Shown here one piece after another: positions 1 to 7,730 of a stretch of DNA of 38,281 nt (positions within the stretch are counted from its first letter, which is position 1; every line of letters starts with the position of its first letter). Source of the stretch: Flavobacteriales bacterium (lineage in GTDB: Bacteria > Bacteroidota > Bacteroidia > Flavobacteriales_D > Sanyastnellaceae); the NCBI GenBank assembly GCA_029242765.1, contig JAQWTJ010000040.1, positions 1 through 38,281 on the forward strand. The letters run 5' to 3'. Below the pieces are notes generated by a model that saw nothing but the letters and a program-made list of their open reading frames with translations, did no database searches and was not told the origin of the DNA. The translations under genes were made by a program, and so were the position numbers.

Positions 1-1
1 C

Positions 2-190
2 ATCACCAACACAGACTCCGGGACCATCACCAACTCCGCAGACATCATCAACTACATGACCATCGACAACTCCGGGACCATCACCAACACAGACTCCGGG
101 ACCATCACCAACAACTACGGGACCATCACCAACTCCGGGACCATCACCAACTCCGGGACCATCAGCGGAAATCCGGTTATCGAGGAGTGA
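2..190 (+). CDS. C-terminal end of a hexapeptide-repeat protein (partial)
   Basis: One frame is open from the left edge to a TGA at 188-190 and encodes 62 residues. It is built almost wholly of six-residue units of the form G-T-I-T-N-S, with some units stretched by one or two residues (GTITNTDS, GTITNNY) and two diverged units. The last unit runs into a non-repeat tail, GNPVIEE. Regular short T/I/N/S/G repeats with an isoleucine at a fixed place suggest a beta-helix or beta-solenoid, as in adhesins and other surface proteins; that is inference. The tail does not look like a type IX secretion sorting domain. The start and any signal peptide lie outside the window. The repeats stay in frame and the codons are near-identical, so this is coding and not an intergenic satellite. 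Confidence 0.7.
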   Translation: MTNTDSGTITNSADIINYMTIDNSGTITNTDSGTITNNYGTITNSGTITNSGTISGNPVIEE

Positions 191-321
191 TAGTGCAGAC
201 GCAGTCAGTAGTTTTTATCGTCAAATGAATGGGAAGGCTGCTTTGACGGAAAAAAACGAACCGCCCCATTGAACCCTGCGATTGAGCTAATGGCCAGTAA
301 TATCAAGTCTTTCAAAGGGGC

Positions 322-357
322 AAAAAAAAGACAAGCCTCAAAAAATCGAGACTTGTC
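322..357 (-). terminator. Rho-independent terminator of tRNA-Asn
   Basis: Read on the minus strand, a 10-bp stem (arms at 348-357 and 330-339, one T-G wobble, 8-base loop) is followed by eight T residues (322-329). It lies just downstream of the tRNA-Asn gene in its direction of transcription. Confidence 0.85.
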
Positions 358-362
358 CAGTT

Positions 363-439
363 TGGCTCCCCCACCTTGACTCGAACCAGGGACCTACTGA
401 TTAACAGTCAGTCGCTCTAACCAGCTGAGCTATGGGGGA
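363..439 (-). tRNA. tRNA-Asn (GTT)
   Basis: The minus strand reads as a full cloverleaf. The acceptor arms TCCCCCA and TGGGGGA pair perfectly, the D-arm contains AGCTCAGCTGGTTAGAGC, and the anticodon loop CTGTTAA gives anticodon GTT. The T-arm carries GGTTCGAGTC. The discriminator base is G, as expected for tRNA-Asn, and the CCA end is encoded (363-365). Confidence 0.97.
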
Positions 440-501
440 ATAGTTCCGAACTCATGGGTTTAATGCCGATGCTGTTGCGTCGACGACCGTGAAACGGACG
501 G

Positions 502-532
502 CGAAGATACAACCTACATCATAGATTCACAA
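502..532 (-). promoter_or_regulatory. Candidate promoter for tRNA-Asn
   Basis: On the minus strand TTG (530-532) is followed after 20 bases by TATCTTCG (502-509), a 7/8 match to the Bacteroidota -7 element TAnnTTTG at the usual spacing. The predicted start near 496 would leave a leader of roughly 55 bases before the tRNA. Confidence 0.5.
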
Positions 533-534
533 CG

Positions 535-542
535 TACTTTTG
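535..542 (+). promoter_or_regulatory. Candidate -7 element of the pfkB-family gene
   Basis: TACTTTTG matches TAnnTTTG exactly and lies 28 bases before the ATG at 571. No good TTG is seen 17-23 bases upstream. The site sits next to the -33 box of the opposing tRNA-Asn promoter. Confidence 0.5.
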
Positions 543-570
543 CAGCTGAATCAGCACAAACTGTAGCGCC

Positions 571-1533
571 ATGCCTTTGCACGGAGACTCCATTTTAGCC
601 GTAGGAACGGTGGCCTTTGACACCATTCGAACCCCCTTTGGCGTACGCGAGCGTGTTGTGGGTGGCGCCGGCACTTATGCCGGCTGGGCTGCAAGCCGAA
701 TTTCGGGAAGTGTTGGCCTGGTTTCAGTGATTGGAGAGGATTTCCCGCAAAGTGAGCTGGAGCAGATGCAAGCGGCCGGTATGGATTTATCTGGGGTGGA
801 GCTGCGCCAAGGAGAAAAGAGCTTTTTTTGGTCCGGAGCCTACCACATGGATTTAAACACCCGCGACACGTTGGCGACGGAGTTGAATGTGTTGGCAGAT
901 TTCAAGCCTGTTGTGCCGGAGAAATGGCGCAATGCAAAGTGGCTGTTGCTAGGGAACATTGACCCGGTGCTCCAGCTGAGCGTGCTTGACCAAATGGAGG
1001 AGCGCCCGCAATTGACGGTATTGGACACGATGAATTACTGGATGGAGAGCGCCATGGATGGCCTGCTCGCTGTGATTTCGCGTGTCGATGTGGTGTCAAT
1101 CAATGACGACGAGGCGCGTCAACTTTCCGGCCAGCACTCGCTTGTTCGGGCGGCCAAACACATCCTATCCATGGGCCCTAAATACGCGATTATAAAGAAG
1201 GGTGAGCACGGCGCGTTGTTGTTTCAGAACAATGCAAACGGAGCACTCGAGTTCTTTTATGCCCCAGCCTTACCGCTAGAAGAGGTGGTGGACCCCACCG
1301 GCGCTGGAGACACGTTTGCCGGGGGATTTCTAGGCCACATTGCTCGTTGCGGCACGACCGATTTTGACACACTTAAGCAAGCCGTTGTGGTGGGCAGTGC
1401 CCTTGCCTCGTTCACATGTGAGGCTTTCGGGGCGGAGCGTATTCGCACCGTGTCCGAAGAGGAGCTGTTGGAGCGCGTTGACACATTCCGCACGCTTGTG
1501 GATTTCACCCCCATTGCCGCGGTCGCCATTTGA
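571..1533 (+). CDS. PfkB-family sugar/nucleoside kinase
   Basis: The 320-residue protein has the ribokinase/PfkB fold signatures. The N-terminus reads ILAVGTVAFDTI followed by a Gly-rich VVGGAGTYAGWAAS substrate loop. The C-terminal ATP-site signature is VVDPTGAGDTFAGGFLGHI, where D247 is the expected catalytic base. Length is normal for the family. Such enzymes phosphorylate sugars or nucleosides with ATP in the cytoplasm; the substrate cannot be read from the sequence, and Bacteroidota copies are usually annotated only as carbohydrate kinase. The start is the first ATG after a TAnnTTTG element. The gene converges on the M23 peptidase with only 11 bases between the two stops. Confidence 0.9.
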   Translation: MPLHGDSILAVGTVAFDTIRTPFGVRERVVGGAGTYAGWAASRISGSVGLVSVIGEDFPQSELEQMQAAGMDLSGVELRQGEKSFFWSGAYHMDLNTRDTLATELNVLADFKPVVPEKWRNAKWLLLGNIDPVLQLSVLDQMEERPQLTVLDTMNYWMESAMDGLLAVISRVDVVSINDDEARQLSGQHSLVRAAKHILSMGPKYAIIKKGEHGALLFQNNANGALEFFYAPALPLEEVVDPTGAGDTFAGGFLGHIARCGTTDFDTLKQAVVVGSALASFTCEAFGAERIRTVSEEELLERVDTFRTLVDFTPIAAVAI

Positions 1534-1544
1534 ACCGCCACCGA

Positions 1545-2432
1545 TTAGGGTGAAGCGGGGCGTTGGTTCCCTTCGAAAGAGATGCGCTCGGCGGGATCGA
1601 GAACCTGACCGTTTTCCCACAGCTCGAAATGCAAATGAGGCCCGCTGCTGTGGTCGCCGGTATTGCCAATAATTCCGATGATCTCGCCCACTGATACGAC
1701 GTCGCCCGTGGACTTGTTCAATCGGCTGTTGTGTTGATAGATGGAGACCAATCCGAAGGCGTGTTGCAACACCAATGTGTTCCCGCCTAAAGCCGTGTAG
1801 CCCGCGAGCAACACAACCCCAGGGGCTACGGCGTGCACCCCAGACCCCGCAGGAGCCACAAGGTCTACACCCAAGTGCCCGCCCGCTAAATCAAAAGCGG
1901 CCGACACGGTGCCCAGCAAGGGTGGCATCAGCAATTGTCCCGTTTCACCCGGAACCCCCTCAGCGCTTACCACAAAAGCATCTTCAGCCTGTATGCGTTG
2001 GCGCATAGCATCCAAGGCGTCGGTACTCAAAGAACTGTCGATAGAAACGGTGTCGATAGACACAGAGGGGTCAAAGGGCGCGGAACCGACGATTTCTCCG
2101 CGAAAGATTGCGTTGAGGTGAGCGAGATACTGTTCTTGGAGGTCGAGGCGATGCTGCAAGGAGTCCGCAAGCAAAAAAGTTTCAACGGTTTGCTGCCGGT
2201 AGTCATCCGAAACGTAGCCCGGGACAACATATGCGCGCAGGGGCGTGAGGGCAAACAACACATATGAGAAAACCATTAATAGAAATCCCGCAACGCCAGC
2301 CAAACCAATCACTTGAAAGGGTGTGAGCATCAAGGCCCACTTCTCGTGGAAGGTGAGATCCTCTTGGAGAATCAGCCGAAACTTGCTGAACATGCCGCCC
2401 GTTTCTGATTTATTCTTATCGTTTTTCGCCAT
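1545..2432 (-). CDS. Membrane-anchored M23-family metallopeptidase
   Basis: The 295-residue protein has a short cytoplasmic N-terminus, one membrane span (FQVIGLAGVAGFLLMVFSYV), a linker likely to form a coiled coil, and a C-terminal LytM/M23 domain. The zinc and catalytic residues look intact: HLGVD (H..D), YQHNSRL, and the HLHFE motif. Family members cut peptide cross-links in peptidoglycan, or activate amidases when residues are missing; here the set looks complete, so endopeptidase activity outside the inner membrane is likely. The ATG at 2432 (MAKNDKN) is preferred to an in-frame ATG 30 bases upstream because the extra residues are not family-like. It diverges from sprE. Confidence 0.88.
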   Translation of the reverse strand: MAKNDKNKSETGGMFSKFRLILQEDLTFHEKWALMLTPFQVIGLAGVAGFLLMVFSYVLFALTPLRAYVVPGYVSDDYRQQTVETFLLADSLQHRLDLQEQYLAHLNAIFRGEIVGSAPFDPSVSIDTVSIDSSLSTDALDAMRQRIQAEDAFVVSAEGVPGETGQLLMPPLLGTVSAAFDLAGGHLGVDLVAPAGSGVHAVAPGVVLLAGYTALGGNTLVLQHAFGLVSIYQHNSRLNKSTGDVVSVGEIIGIIGNTGDHSSGPHLHFELWENGQVLDPAERISFEGNQRPASP

Positions 2433-2492
2433 TGCCGCGCCAAATATCACACGTCTGCACATTTGTAGGGCTATTTAGAAGGGGATTTGAAA

Positions 2493-2500
2493 TATTTTTG
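2493..2500 (+). promoter_or_regulatory. Candidate -7 element of the sprE-bactofilin-atp run
   Basis: TATTTTTG matches TAnnTTTG exactly, 18 bases before the ATG at 2519. A TTG lies at 2463-2465, farther upstream than usual (27 bases). Confidence 0.45.
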
Positions 2501-2518
2501 CGGTCGCATGGTTCTACA

Positions 2519-5191
2519 ATGCCTATGAGCACGCCTTCCAATTTTCGTTTTATCGCTCTGCTGTTTGCGGGTTTGTTCCTCTACGGCTGCACCACACAGC
2601 GGGACGGAAGATTCTACCGCGCATACCACAATACGACCTCCCACTACAACGGTTTCTATTATGCCAGACTTGCTATGGAGGAGGCTGACGAAAAGCTGTT
2701 GGAGAACCGAGAAGAGGACTGGGACGAGGTGATTCCACTGTTCGTGTACGGAACAGAAGACGACGCCGACTTTATGTACCCGCTGATGGAGCGGGCCATT
2801 GAAAAGTGCTCTCGCGTTGTGGAGCGACACGCGATGACGCCAGGCTCACGGAGCAAAAAAGACTTTAAGCGCCCGAAGCTCAACCGGTGGATTGACGACA
2901 ACTACACCATCATTGGAAAAGCTCATTTTCACAAAGGGGAACTTGGAAAGGCGGAGGAGGTCTTTAAATATTTGCAGCGCAAACACAAAGAGCCGGACAG
3001 CCAAGTTGCGGCGTTCACCTGGCTTGCGCGAACATATATGGCCCAGGAAAACGCCCCGAAAGCTAACGCAGCTTTGATTAAGGCTACGGGCGAGCGCGAA
3101 GCAGAGGATCAATTGCGTGCGGACGCCTTTTTAGTTCACGCAGAATTTTTACTCACCCAAGGCAATTTGGAGGAGGCGGTGAAGCGCATTGAGCGCGCCA
3201 TACCGATGATTAAACCAAAGAAGGACCGGGCGCGACCCACCTTTGTTTTGGCCCAACTCAAGCAACGCATGCACCGCTCACAAGAGGCCACTGAGCTTTT
3301 TGATGATGTCGTACGTCTTCGTACGCCGTACGAGATGGAATTTCAAGCGCGCATTCAGCAAGCGATGGCTTTTGAACGCCGCGAGGGCAGCAGTGAAGGC
3401 ATTCGCGAGGTGCTGTTTGATTTGCTTGAAGAGGACAAGAACGAGCCCTATTTCGATATGGTCTACTACGCGCTGGCCACCCTTGATCTAGAGGAGCGCA
3501 ACCGTGATCAAGGCATGGACCACCTGAAAGAGGGGCTGGCCCTGGACTCGGAAAATCGCCGCACGCGCATGAAGAGTTTTTTACGTCTTGCAGACTTGCA
3601 CTTGGAAGACCGAGAATATGTACCTGCGCAGGCGTATTACGACAGCACCTTGTCGAATATGGAGGAGGACCATCCGCGATACGACCAGGTTCGGAACAAC
3701 GCATTGAGCCTGACGGAACTGGTGGAGTATTTGACGGTGGTGTATGAAAAGGACAGCGTGCTGGAGCTTTGCGATCTTGATGAGACATCTCGACTGAATC
3801 GTATACGGGACATTTTGTATGATCTGCAGGAGGCGCTCGATGCGGAGGCCGAAGCAGCTGAATTGGCAGCAGAGCAAGAAATGCAGGACGCGCTGTCAGC
3901 AGGGGGGAGTGAGACGGCTTGGTGGCCATACAATCCTCGTTTGCGCCGGGCGGGCTATGACTTCTTTTATGACCGATGGGGCGACCGACCTTTGGAAGAC
4001 AATTGGCGTAGAAGCAGTAAGATGGGCGGGGCCTTCGCTGATATTGAAGAGGCGGCCGAAGAAAACGTCACCGAGGACTGGGCCGAAACAGGGGGGGAGT
4101 TGCCCACAGAAGAGGAGCTGATGGCCTCCCTGCCATGTGACTCAGCGGGGCGTGCAGAAGCCGAGATCGCCATTGCTACAGCGATGTATCAGAGCGGCGT
4201 GGTTTACAAGGAAAAGTTGCAAGACTTGGAAAACGCCACAGAGACTTGGACGGACCTTGTGGCCCGCCTGGATGAGAGCGACGAACATCCGCTGGCACAT
4301 TACCAACTGTTCCGCACGTATTTGTCTCGAGAGGAGAACGAAAATTATCAAAACCCGTTTTGCGAGACGTGCAATTCAAAATACTGGGGAGACCAAATTC
4401 TACTACGCTACCCGGATAGTGAGTGGGCGTTGATGGTTGAAAACCCGGACTTTGTCGACCTTGAAGAGCAGCGACGTATGGAGGAGTTGGCCGTCTATGA
4501 GGAGTATGTGCTGCGCTACTACAACAACAAGGACTACGAACAAATCGTGATCGAGGTGAAGACCCTGCTTGACAGTGTTCCAGACAACACTCAGGCTTGC
4601 AGGTACCTGTACCTGAAAGCGCAGTGCATCGGTTGGCTCGACGGGCGTGTTCACAGCCGGCAGAACTATATCGAGGCCCTGAAAGGGGTGATGGCCTCCT
4701 GTGATAGCACGGAACAGGCGGTTTCGGCTGCGACGATTCTTGCGGGCCTAGGTGAGGGGCCAATAGACCAGGGTAGAAAAGACGAAAACGGAAAGAAGGA
4801 GTCGCCGCTGGAGGAGGGCCCATTTGTGGACAACCCCGTGCTCGAGCACTACTTGGCTGTGATTATTCCAGTTGAAGGCCGCAACGCAGAAGAAGTCAAG
4901 GCCCAGCTTTCAGACTTCAGCCGACAGTACTTTGCTTCAGCAAAACTCCGGGTAACCTCAAACCTATTGAACCGCGAAAGTCAATTGGTCTTGATTAAAC
5001 AATTTGCACGGAAAGACAAAGCGATGGACTTTTACAATGTTTTGACGAACAACAGGGAATCCATGATTGAGTTCAACACATCCGGGTATCAAGTGTTTGC
5101 AATTCACACCGAGAATTACGTAGAGCTATTCAAGGGCAAGGACATTGAGGGCTATATGCGCTTCTTCAACACCCACTACACAAAAAATTAA
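2519..5191 (+). CDS. sprE: SprE/PorW-like TPR lipoprotein of the type IX secretion system
   Basis: The 890-residue protein begins with a lipoprotein signal ending LYGC (lipid-bearing C24). A conserved N-terminal region follows (RFYRAYHNTTSHYNGFYYA, then AIEKCSRVVERHAM and WIDDNYTIIGKAHF). Many TPR-like helical repeats come next, then an acidic stretch rich in Glu and Asp. The C-terminal domain starts LEHYLAVIIPVEGRNAEEV and resembles the end domain I recall for SprE. SprE in Flavobacterium and PorW in Porphyromonas are envelope lipoproteins needed for type IX secretion and gliding. The neighbourhood (divergent M23 peptidase, bactofilin and atp genes downstream) agrees with my memory of flavobacterial sprE loci. 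The ATG at 2519 is chosen because it gives a clean lipoprotein signal; an ATG at 2525 is also possible. The TPR-lipoprotein call is firm; the SprE assignment is from memory. Confidence 0.78.
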   Translation: MPMSTPSNFRFIALLFAGLFLYGCTTQRDGRFYRAYHNTTSHYNGFYYARLAMEEADEKLLENREEDWDEVIPLFVYGTEDDADFMYPLMERAIEKCSRVVERHAMTPGSRSKKDFKRPKLNRWIDDNYTIIGKAHFHKGELGKAEEVFKYLQRKHKEPDSQVAAFTWLARTYMAQENAPKANAALIKATGEREAEDQLRADAFLVHAEFLLTQGNLEEAVKRIERAIPMIKPKKDRARPTFVLAQLKQRMHRSQEATELFDDVVRLRTPYEMEFQARIQQAMAFERREGSSEGIREVLFDLLEEDKNEPYFDMVYYALATLDLEERNRDQGMDHLKEGLALDSENRRTRMKSFLRLADLHLEDREYVPAQAYYDSTLSNMEEDHPRYDQVRNNALSLTELVEYLTVVYEKDSVLELCDLDETSRLNRIRDILYDLQEALDAEAEAAELAAEQEMQDALSAGGSETAWWPYNPRLRRAGYDFFYDRWGDRPLEDNWRRSSKMGGAFADIEEAAEENVTEDWAETGGELPTEEELMASLPCDSAGRAEAEIAIATAMYQSGVVYKEKLQDLENATETWTDLVARLDESDEHPLAHYQLFRTYLSREENENYQNPFCETCNSKYWGDQILLRYPDSEWALMVENPDFVDLEEQRRMEELAVYEEYVLRYYNNKDYEQIVIEVKTLLDSVPDNTQACRYLYLKAQCIGWLDGRVHSRQNYIEALKGVMASCDSTEQAVSAATILAGLGEGPIDQGRKDENGKKESPLEEGPFVDNPVLEHYLAVIIPVEGRNAEEVKAQLSDFSRQYFASAKLRVTSNLLNRESQLVLIKQFARKDKAMDFYNVLTNNRESMIEFNTSGYQVFAIHTENYVELFKGKDIEGYMRFFNTHYTKN

Positions 5192-5196
5192 CCCCC

Positions 5197-5646
5197 ATGG
5201 CACGCAACGCACGCACCACAGAATACACCCCCGACGCCTCTATCAACCGCATAGTTGAAGGCACACGCATTGAGGGCGAGATCCAATGCGAAAGCAACAT
5301 CCGCATCGACGGCGTTTTCGTCGGCACACTCCGTACGGCAGGCCGACTGGTTATCGGACCCAAGGGTTCGGTGCAAGGCCAAGTCAATTGTGAGGACTGT
5401 GAACTGGAAGGGCGCCTTGAAGGCGACATCACGGTTACGAAACTGCTGTCACTAAAGGCCAAAAGCCGCCTTGAGGGCGACGTGGCTTACGGTCAACTCT
5501 CAGTTGAGCCCGGCGCAGAGGTTGTAGGCACGTGTCGTTTGGTCACACCGAACACGTCAAGTGCGGCAAAAGCCAACACAAAGGCCCCAGCAACATCTTC
5601 TACGAAGAGTTCCAGCGGGCCAGCCCCGATGAAGGCGACCGCGTGA
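5197..5646 (+). CDS. Bactofilin (polymer-forming cytoskeletal protein)
   Basis: The 149-residue protein has the bactofilin core: VEGTRIEGEIQCESNIRIDG and then repeated short beta-strand units with glycines (GRLVIGPKGSVQGQV, LEGRLEGDI, SRLEGDVAYG). It ends in a low-complexity Ala/Ser/Thr/Lys tail. Bactofilins polymerise without nucleotide into filaments on the inner face of the membrane and often work with M23 peptidases in shaping the cell wall, which fits the M23 gene 2.7 kb upstream. It starts 5 bases after sprE stops and its stop overlaps the atpZ start. Confidence 0.92.
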   Translation: MARNARTTEYTPDASINRIVEGTRIEGEIQCESNIRIDGVFVGTLRTAGRLVIGPKGSVQGQVNCEDCELEGRLEGDITVTKLLSLKAKSRLEGDVAYGQLSVEPGAEVVGTCRLVTPNTSSAAKANTKAPATSSTKSSSGPAPMKATA

Positions 5647-5846
5647 AGCGTCGCCGAGGACAAGCTTTCGTTCGATACTCTTCGATGGCCACTTCGATGG
5701 GGGTGACTATTGGACTGGGCGTGTGGCTCGGAATGAAACTGGATGAGCACTGGTCGCTCGAAACACCCTGGGCCACGATTACCGGAGCACTGCTCGGGGT
5801 GACGATTGCAACCTACCGGGTCATTCAATCTCTTACAAAGCTTTAA
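5643..5846 (+). CDS. atpZ: AtpZ-like small membrane protein of the ATP synthase operon
   Basis: The GTG at 5643 overlaps the bactofilin TGA (GTGA) and gives 67 residues, the usual AtpZ size; the frame is open farther upstream, but that part lies inside the bactofilin gene and is not AtpZ-like. A basic N-terminus (KRRRGQAFVRYSSM) precedes two membrane spans, MGVTIGLGVWLGMKLDEHW and WATITGALLGVTIATYRVI, with the short polar turn between them typical of the family. AtpZ with AtpI is linked to Mg2+/Ca2+ supply or assembly of F1Fo. Operon position directly before the Fo genes supports the call. Confidence 0.85.
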   Translation: MKRRRGQAFVRYSSMATSMGVTIGLGVWLGMKLDEHWSLETPWATITGALLGVTIATYRVIQSLTKL

Positions 5847-5860
5847 TCACGCGTTGTGCG

Positions 5861-6238
5861 ATGTCAGTAAAACTATCTTTCACAGCGATCAATGCTATTG
5901 CAGCCCTGATTTTGTGGGCTGTGCTGCAATTTTTGAACCCGCCGATTACCGAAGCAGTGCGCCCGTTTTTGCAGGGCGTCGTGGCGTTCTATTTGGTGGT
6001 GAATTTGGTATTGGCTAAGGCGCTTCGAATCAAACCGAACGACTCGAAAGGCAAGCAAGTTCGATCGGTCATGGTGGCCTCGTTGGCGAAAATGCTCCTT
6101 ACACTCGGATTTATAGGGCTTTATCTTGTGATAATAGGTGAGGACCCGGTTGTTTTCGGAATAGCTGCATACCTTATATACGCTGTGTTTTCGGTACTCT
6201 TAACCGCGTCCGCAACACGCAACAAGAAGTCCTCATAA
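5861..6238 (+). CDS. Four-span membrane protein in the AtpI position
   Basis: The 125-residue protein is almost wholly hydrophobic, with four predicted spans near residues 8-27, 36-55, 72-92 and 97-117, and a basic loop (RIKPNDSKGKQVR) between spans 2 and 3. It sits between atpZ and atpB, where AtpI is found in other bacteria. The length and four-helix pattern fit AtpI, but sequence likeness is weak, so the call rests largely on position. It likely acts in the inner membrane in ATP synthase assembly or ion supply. It starts 14 bases after atpZ. Confidence 0.65.
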   Translation: MSVKLSFTAINAIAALILWAVLQFLNPPITEAVRPFLQGVVAFYLVVNLVLAKALRIKPNDSKGKQVRSVMVASLAKMLLTLGFIGLYLVIIGEDPVVFGIAAYLIYAVFSVLLTASATRNKKSS

Positions 6239-6290
6239 GCCCGACGGAAAGTTTTGTGCAGTCTGCGCGCTGTACCTCAAGACTTGTGTC

Positions 6291-6298
6291 TATTTTTG
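6291..6298 (+). promoter_or_regulatory. Candidate internal -7 element before atpB
   Basis: TATTTTTG matches TAnnTTTG exactly, 26 bases before the preferred atpB start, in the 86-base gap after the AtpI-like gene. No TTG is seen at the normal distance. It could give the ATP synthase genes a supply of transcript independent of sprE. Confidence 0.4.
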
Positions 6299-6324
6299 CC
6301 GCGCAATTTGACGCGTCGCCCCTT

Positions 6325-7437
6325 ATGGCACACCCCGCACTCTGTTCCAGTATCCTTCGATCAACGGCTTTCCGTTTGTTGACCTTCGGTTTGGCTGCGC
6401 TCATTTCCACGACGGCTTTCGCCCTTTCAGAGGCTGACCACGGTGATGAGGAAGAGACGCCCGACATAGGTGCCTCGATCATGCACCACATTGCTGATAC
6501 GTACGAGATTCATTTTTTCGGGGACGTGAGTTTGCCCCTACCGGTGATTATTTATGCTCCATCGCACGGATGGGACGTATTCCTGAGCAATGCAGCGGCA
6601 GGCGACCACCCCTACCACGGCTCATCAGGCCTGTGGTACACATATCATCACGGCGCCCTAAGTGTCTCGGCTGAGGAGCCCGTGGCCCACGCCGACCACG
6701 GAAATGAAGGTGCAGAACTCGTGTTCTACGACCTCTCCATCACCAAGACGGTTTTCGGACTCTTGATGATTCTAGCACTGATGGTGTGGATGTTTTCATC
6801 TGCCGGTCGGGCCTACAAGAAGCGCCCGGGCCAAGCTCCGAAGGGCCTGCAAAACGCGCTGGAGCCGCTTATTTTGTTCGTTCGTGACGAGATTGCGGTT
6901 CCAAGTATTGGAAAGCACGCGGATCGGTACTTGCCGTTTCTTCTGACCACCTTCTTCTTCATCTTCATGAGCAATTTGCTCGGATTGATACCATTCATTG
7001 GAGGGTTCAACATCACCGGTACACTGGGTGTCACCCTGATGCTTGCGACCGTCGTTTTCATCATCACGACGGTTTCTGGAAACCGCCATTACTGGAAGCA
7101 CATTTTGTGGCCGGACGATGTGCCGCTCCCCATCAAGCTCATCTTGGTGCCAATTGAGATCATCAGCATCTTTTTAAAGCCGATGGTTTTGATGATCCGA
7201 TTGACGGCTAACATTTCTGCGGGCCACATCATCATTATCGCTTTAACGTCACTCATCTTCTTGCTGGGTGACTATGGACAGAACATCCCAGCCGGTATCG
7301 GAACGGGTGTGTTCTCTGCCCTGTTTATGATCTTTATGTACTTGATTGAATTCCTTGTGGTGTTCCTTCAGGCCTACGTCTTTACGCTTCTGGCTGCGCT
7401 GTATTTCGGCGACGCCACACAAGAGGCGCATCATTAA
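6325..7437 (+). CDS. atpB: ATP synthase Fo subunit a
   Basis: From the ATG at 6325 the protein has 370 residues. This start places a signal-peptide-like segment first (RLLTFGLAALISTTAFA), which an ATG 69 bases upstream would bury. An extracytoplasmic region of roughly 100 residues follows, rich in His, Asp and Glu (HGDEEE, MHHIADTYEIHF, GDHPYHG, YHHGA, HADHGNE). Then comes the usual membrane part. The key motif IRLTANISAGHII contains the essential arginine (R292) that works with the c-ring glutamate in proton passage. Bacteroidota subunit a is generally longer than that of E. coli, so the extension fits the phylum, though its job is unknown. Confidence 0.93.
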   Translation: MAHPALCSSILRSTAFRLLTFGLAALISTTAFALSEADHGDEEETPDIGASIMHHIADTYEIHFFGDVSLPLPVIIYAPSHGWDVFLSNAAAGDHPYHGSSGLWYTYHHGALSVSAEEPVAHADHGNEGAELVFYDLSITKTVFGLLMILALMVWMFSSAGRAYKKRPGQAPKGLQNALEPLILFVRDEIAVPSIGKHADRYLPFLLTTFFFIFMSNLLGLIPFIGGFNITGTLGVTLMLATVVFIITTVSGNRHYWKHILWPDDVPLPIKLILVPIEIISIFLKPMVLMIRLTANISAGHIIIIALTSLIFLLGDYGQNIPAGIGTGVFSALFMIFMYLIEFLVVFLQAYVFTLLAALYFGDATQEAHH

Positions 7438-7465
7438 GTAAACAACCAACCTTAATCCATACAAC

Positions 7466-7711
7466 ATGGAACTTGCAACTATCCTTATGGAAACCTCGAT
7501 GAATGCGGGACTCGCTAGCCTCGGAACTGGCGTTGCCGCTGTCGGAGCTGGAATCGGCATCGGTCGGATCGGCGGATCAGCCCTTGAGGCGATGGCTCGC
7601 CAGCCAGAAATGGCCAATGATCTTCGCGCAAACATGCTTATCGCTGCCGCTTTGGTGGAGGGCGTCGCCCTGTTCGCGGTGATTATTTGCCTGATCGTCG
7701 CACTCGCCTAA
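7466..7711 (+). CDS. atpE: ATP synthase Fo subunit c
   Basis: The 81-residue protein forms a two-helix hairpin with the polar loop ARQPEM and the ion-binding carboxylate at E65 (ALVEGVALF). Helix 1 carries the Gly-rich packing stretch GAGIGIGRIGG. The residue after E65 is Gly, not Ser or Thr, and there is Ile where Na+-coupled c subunits carry the helix-1 Gln. Proton coupling is therefore likely. The gene sits 28 bases after atpB. Confidence 0.97.
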   Translation: MELATILMETSMNAGLASLGTGVAAVGAGIGIGRIGGSALEAMARQPEMANDLRANMLIAAALVEGVALFAVIICLIVALA

Positions 7712-7730
7712 GCGTCTAAGCACCGCTATT

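Noticed and set aside
1-190. Short repeats that could be a CRISPR array or satellite
   Set aside because: Repeat units are 18-24 bases with no unique spacers, all lengths are multiples of three, and one frame is open to a stop. They encode a repeat protein.
3258-4823. Long open frames on the minus strand inside sprE (3258-3929 and 4176-4823)
   Set aside because: They lie fully opposite a well-supported gene, are rich in Pro, Ser, Arg and Cys, and have no recognisable domain. They are antisense shadows of GC-rich codons.
5532-5642. Upstream ATG extension of atpZ
   Set aside because: It would place 37 residues inside the bactofilin gene in another frame; the GTG at 5643 gives the normal AtpZ length and a coupled GTGA junction.
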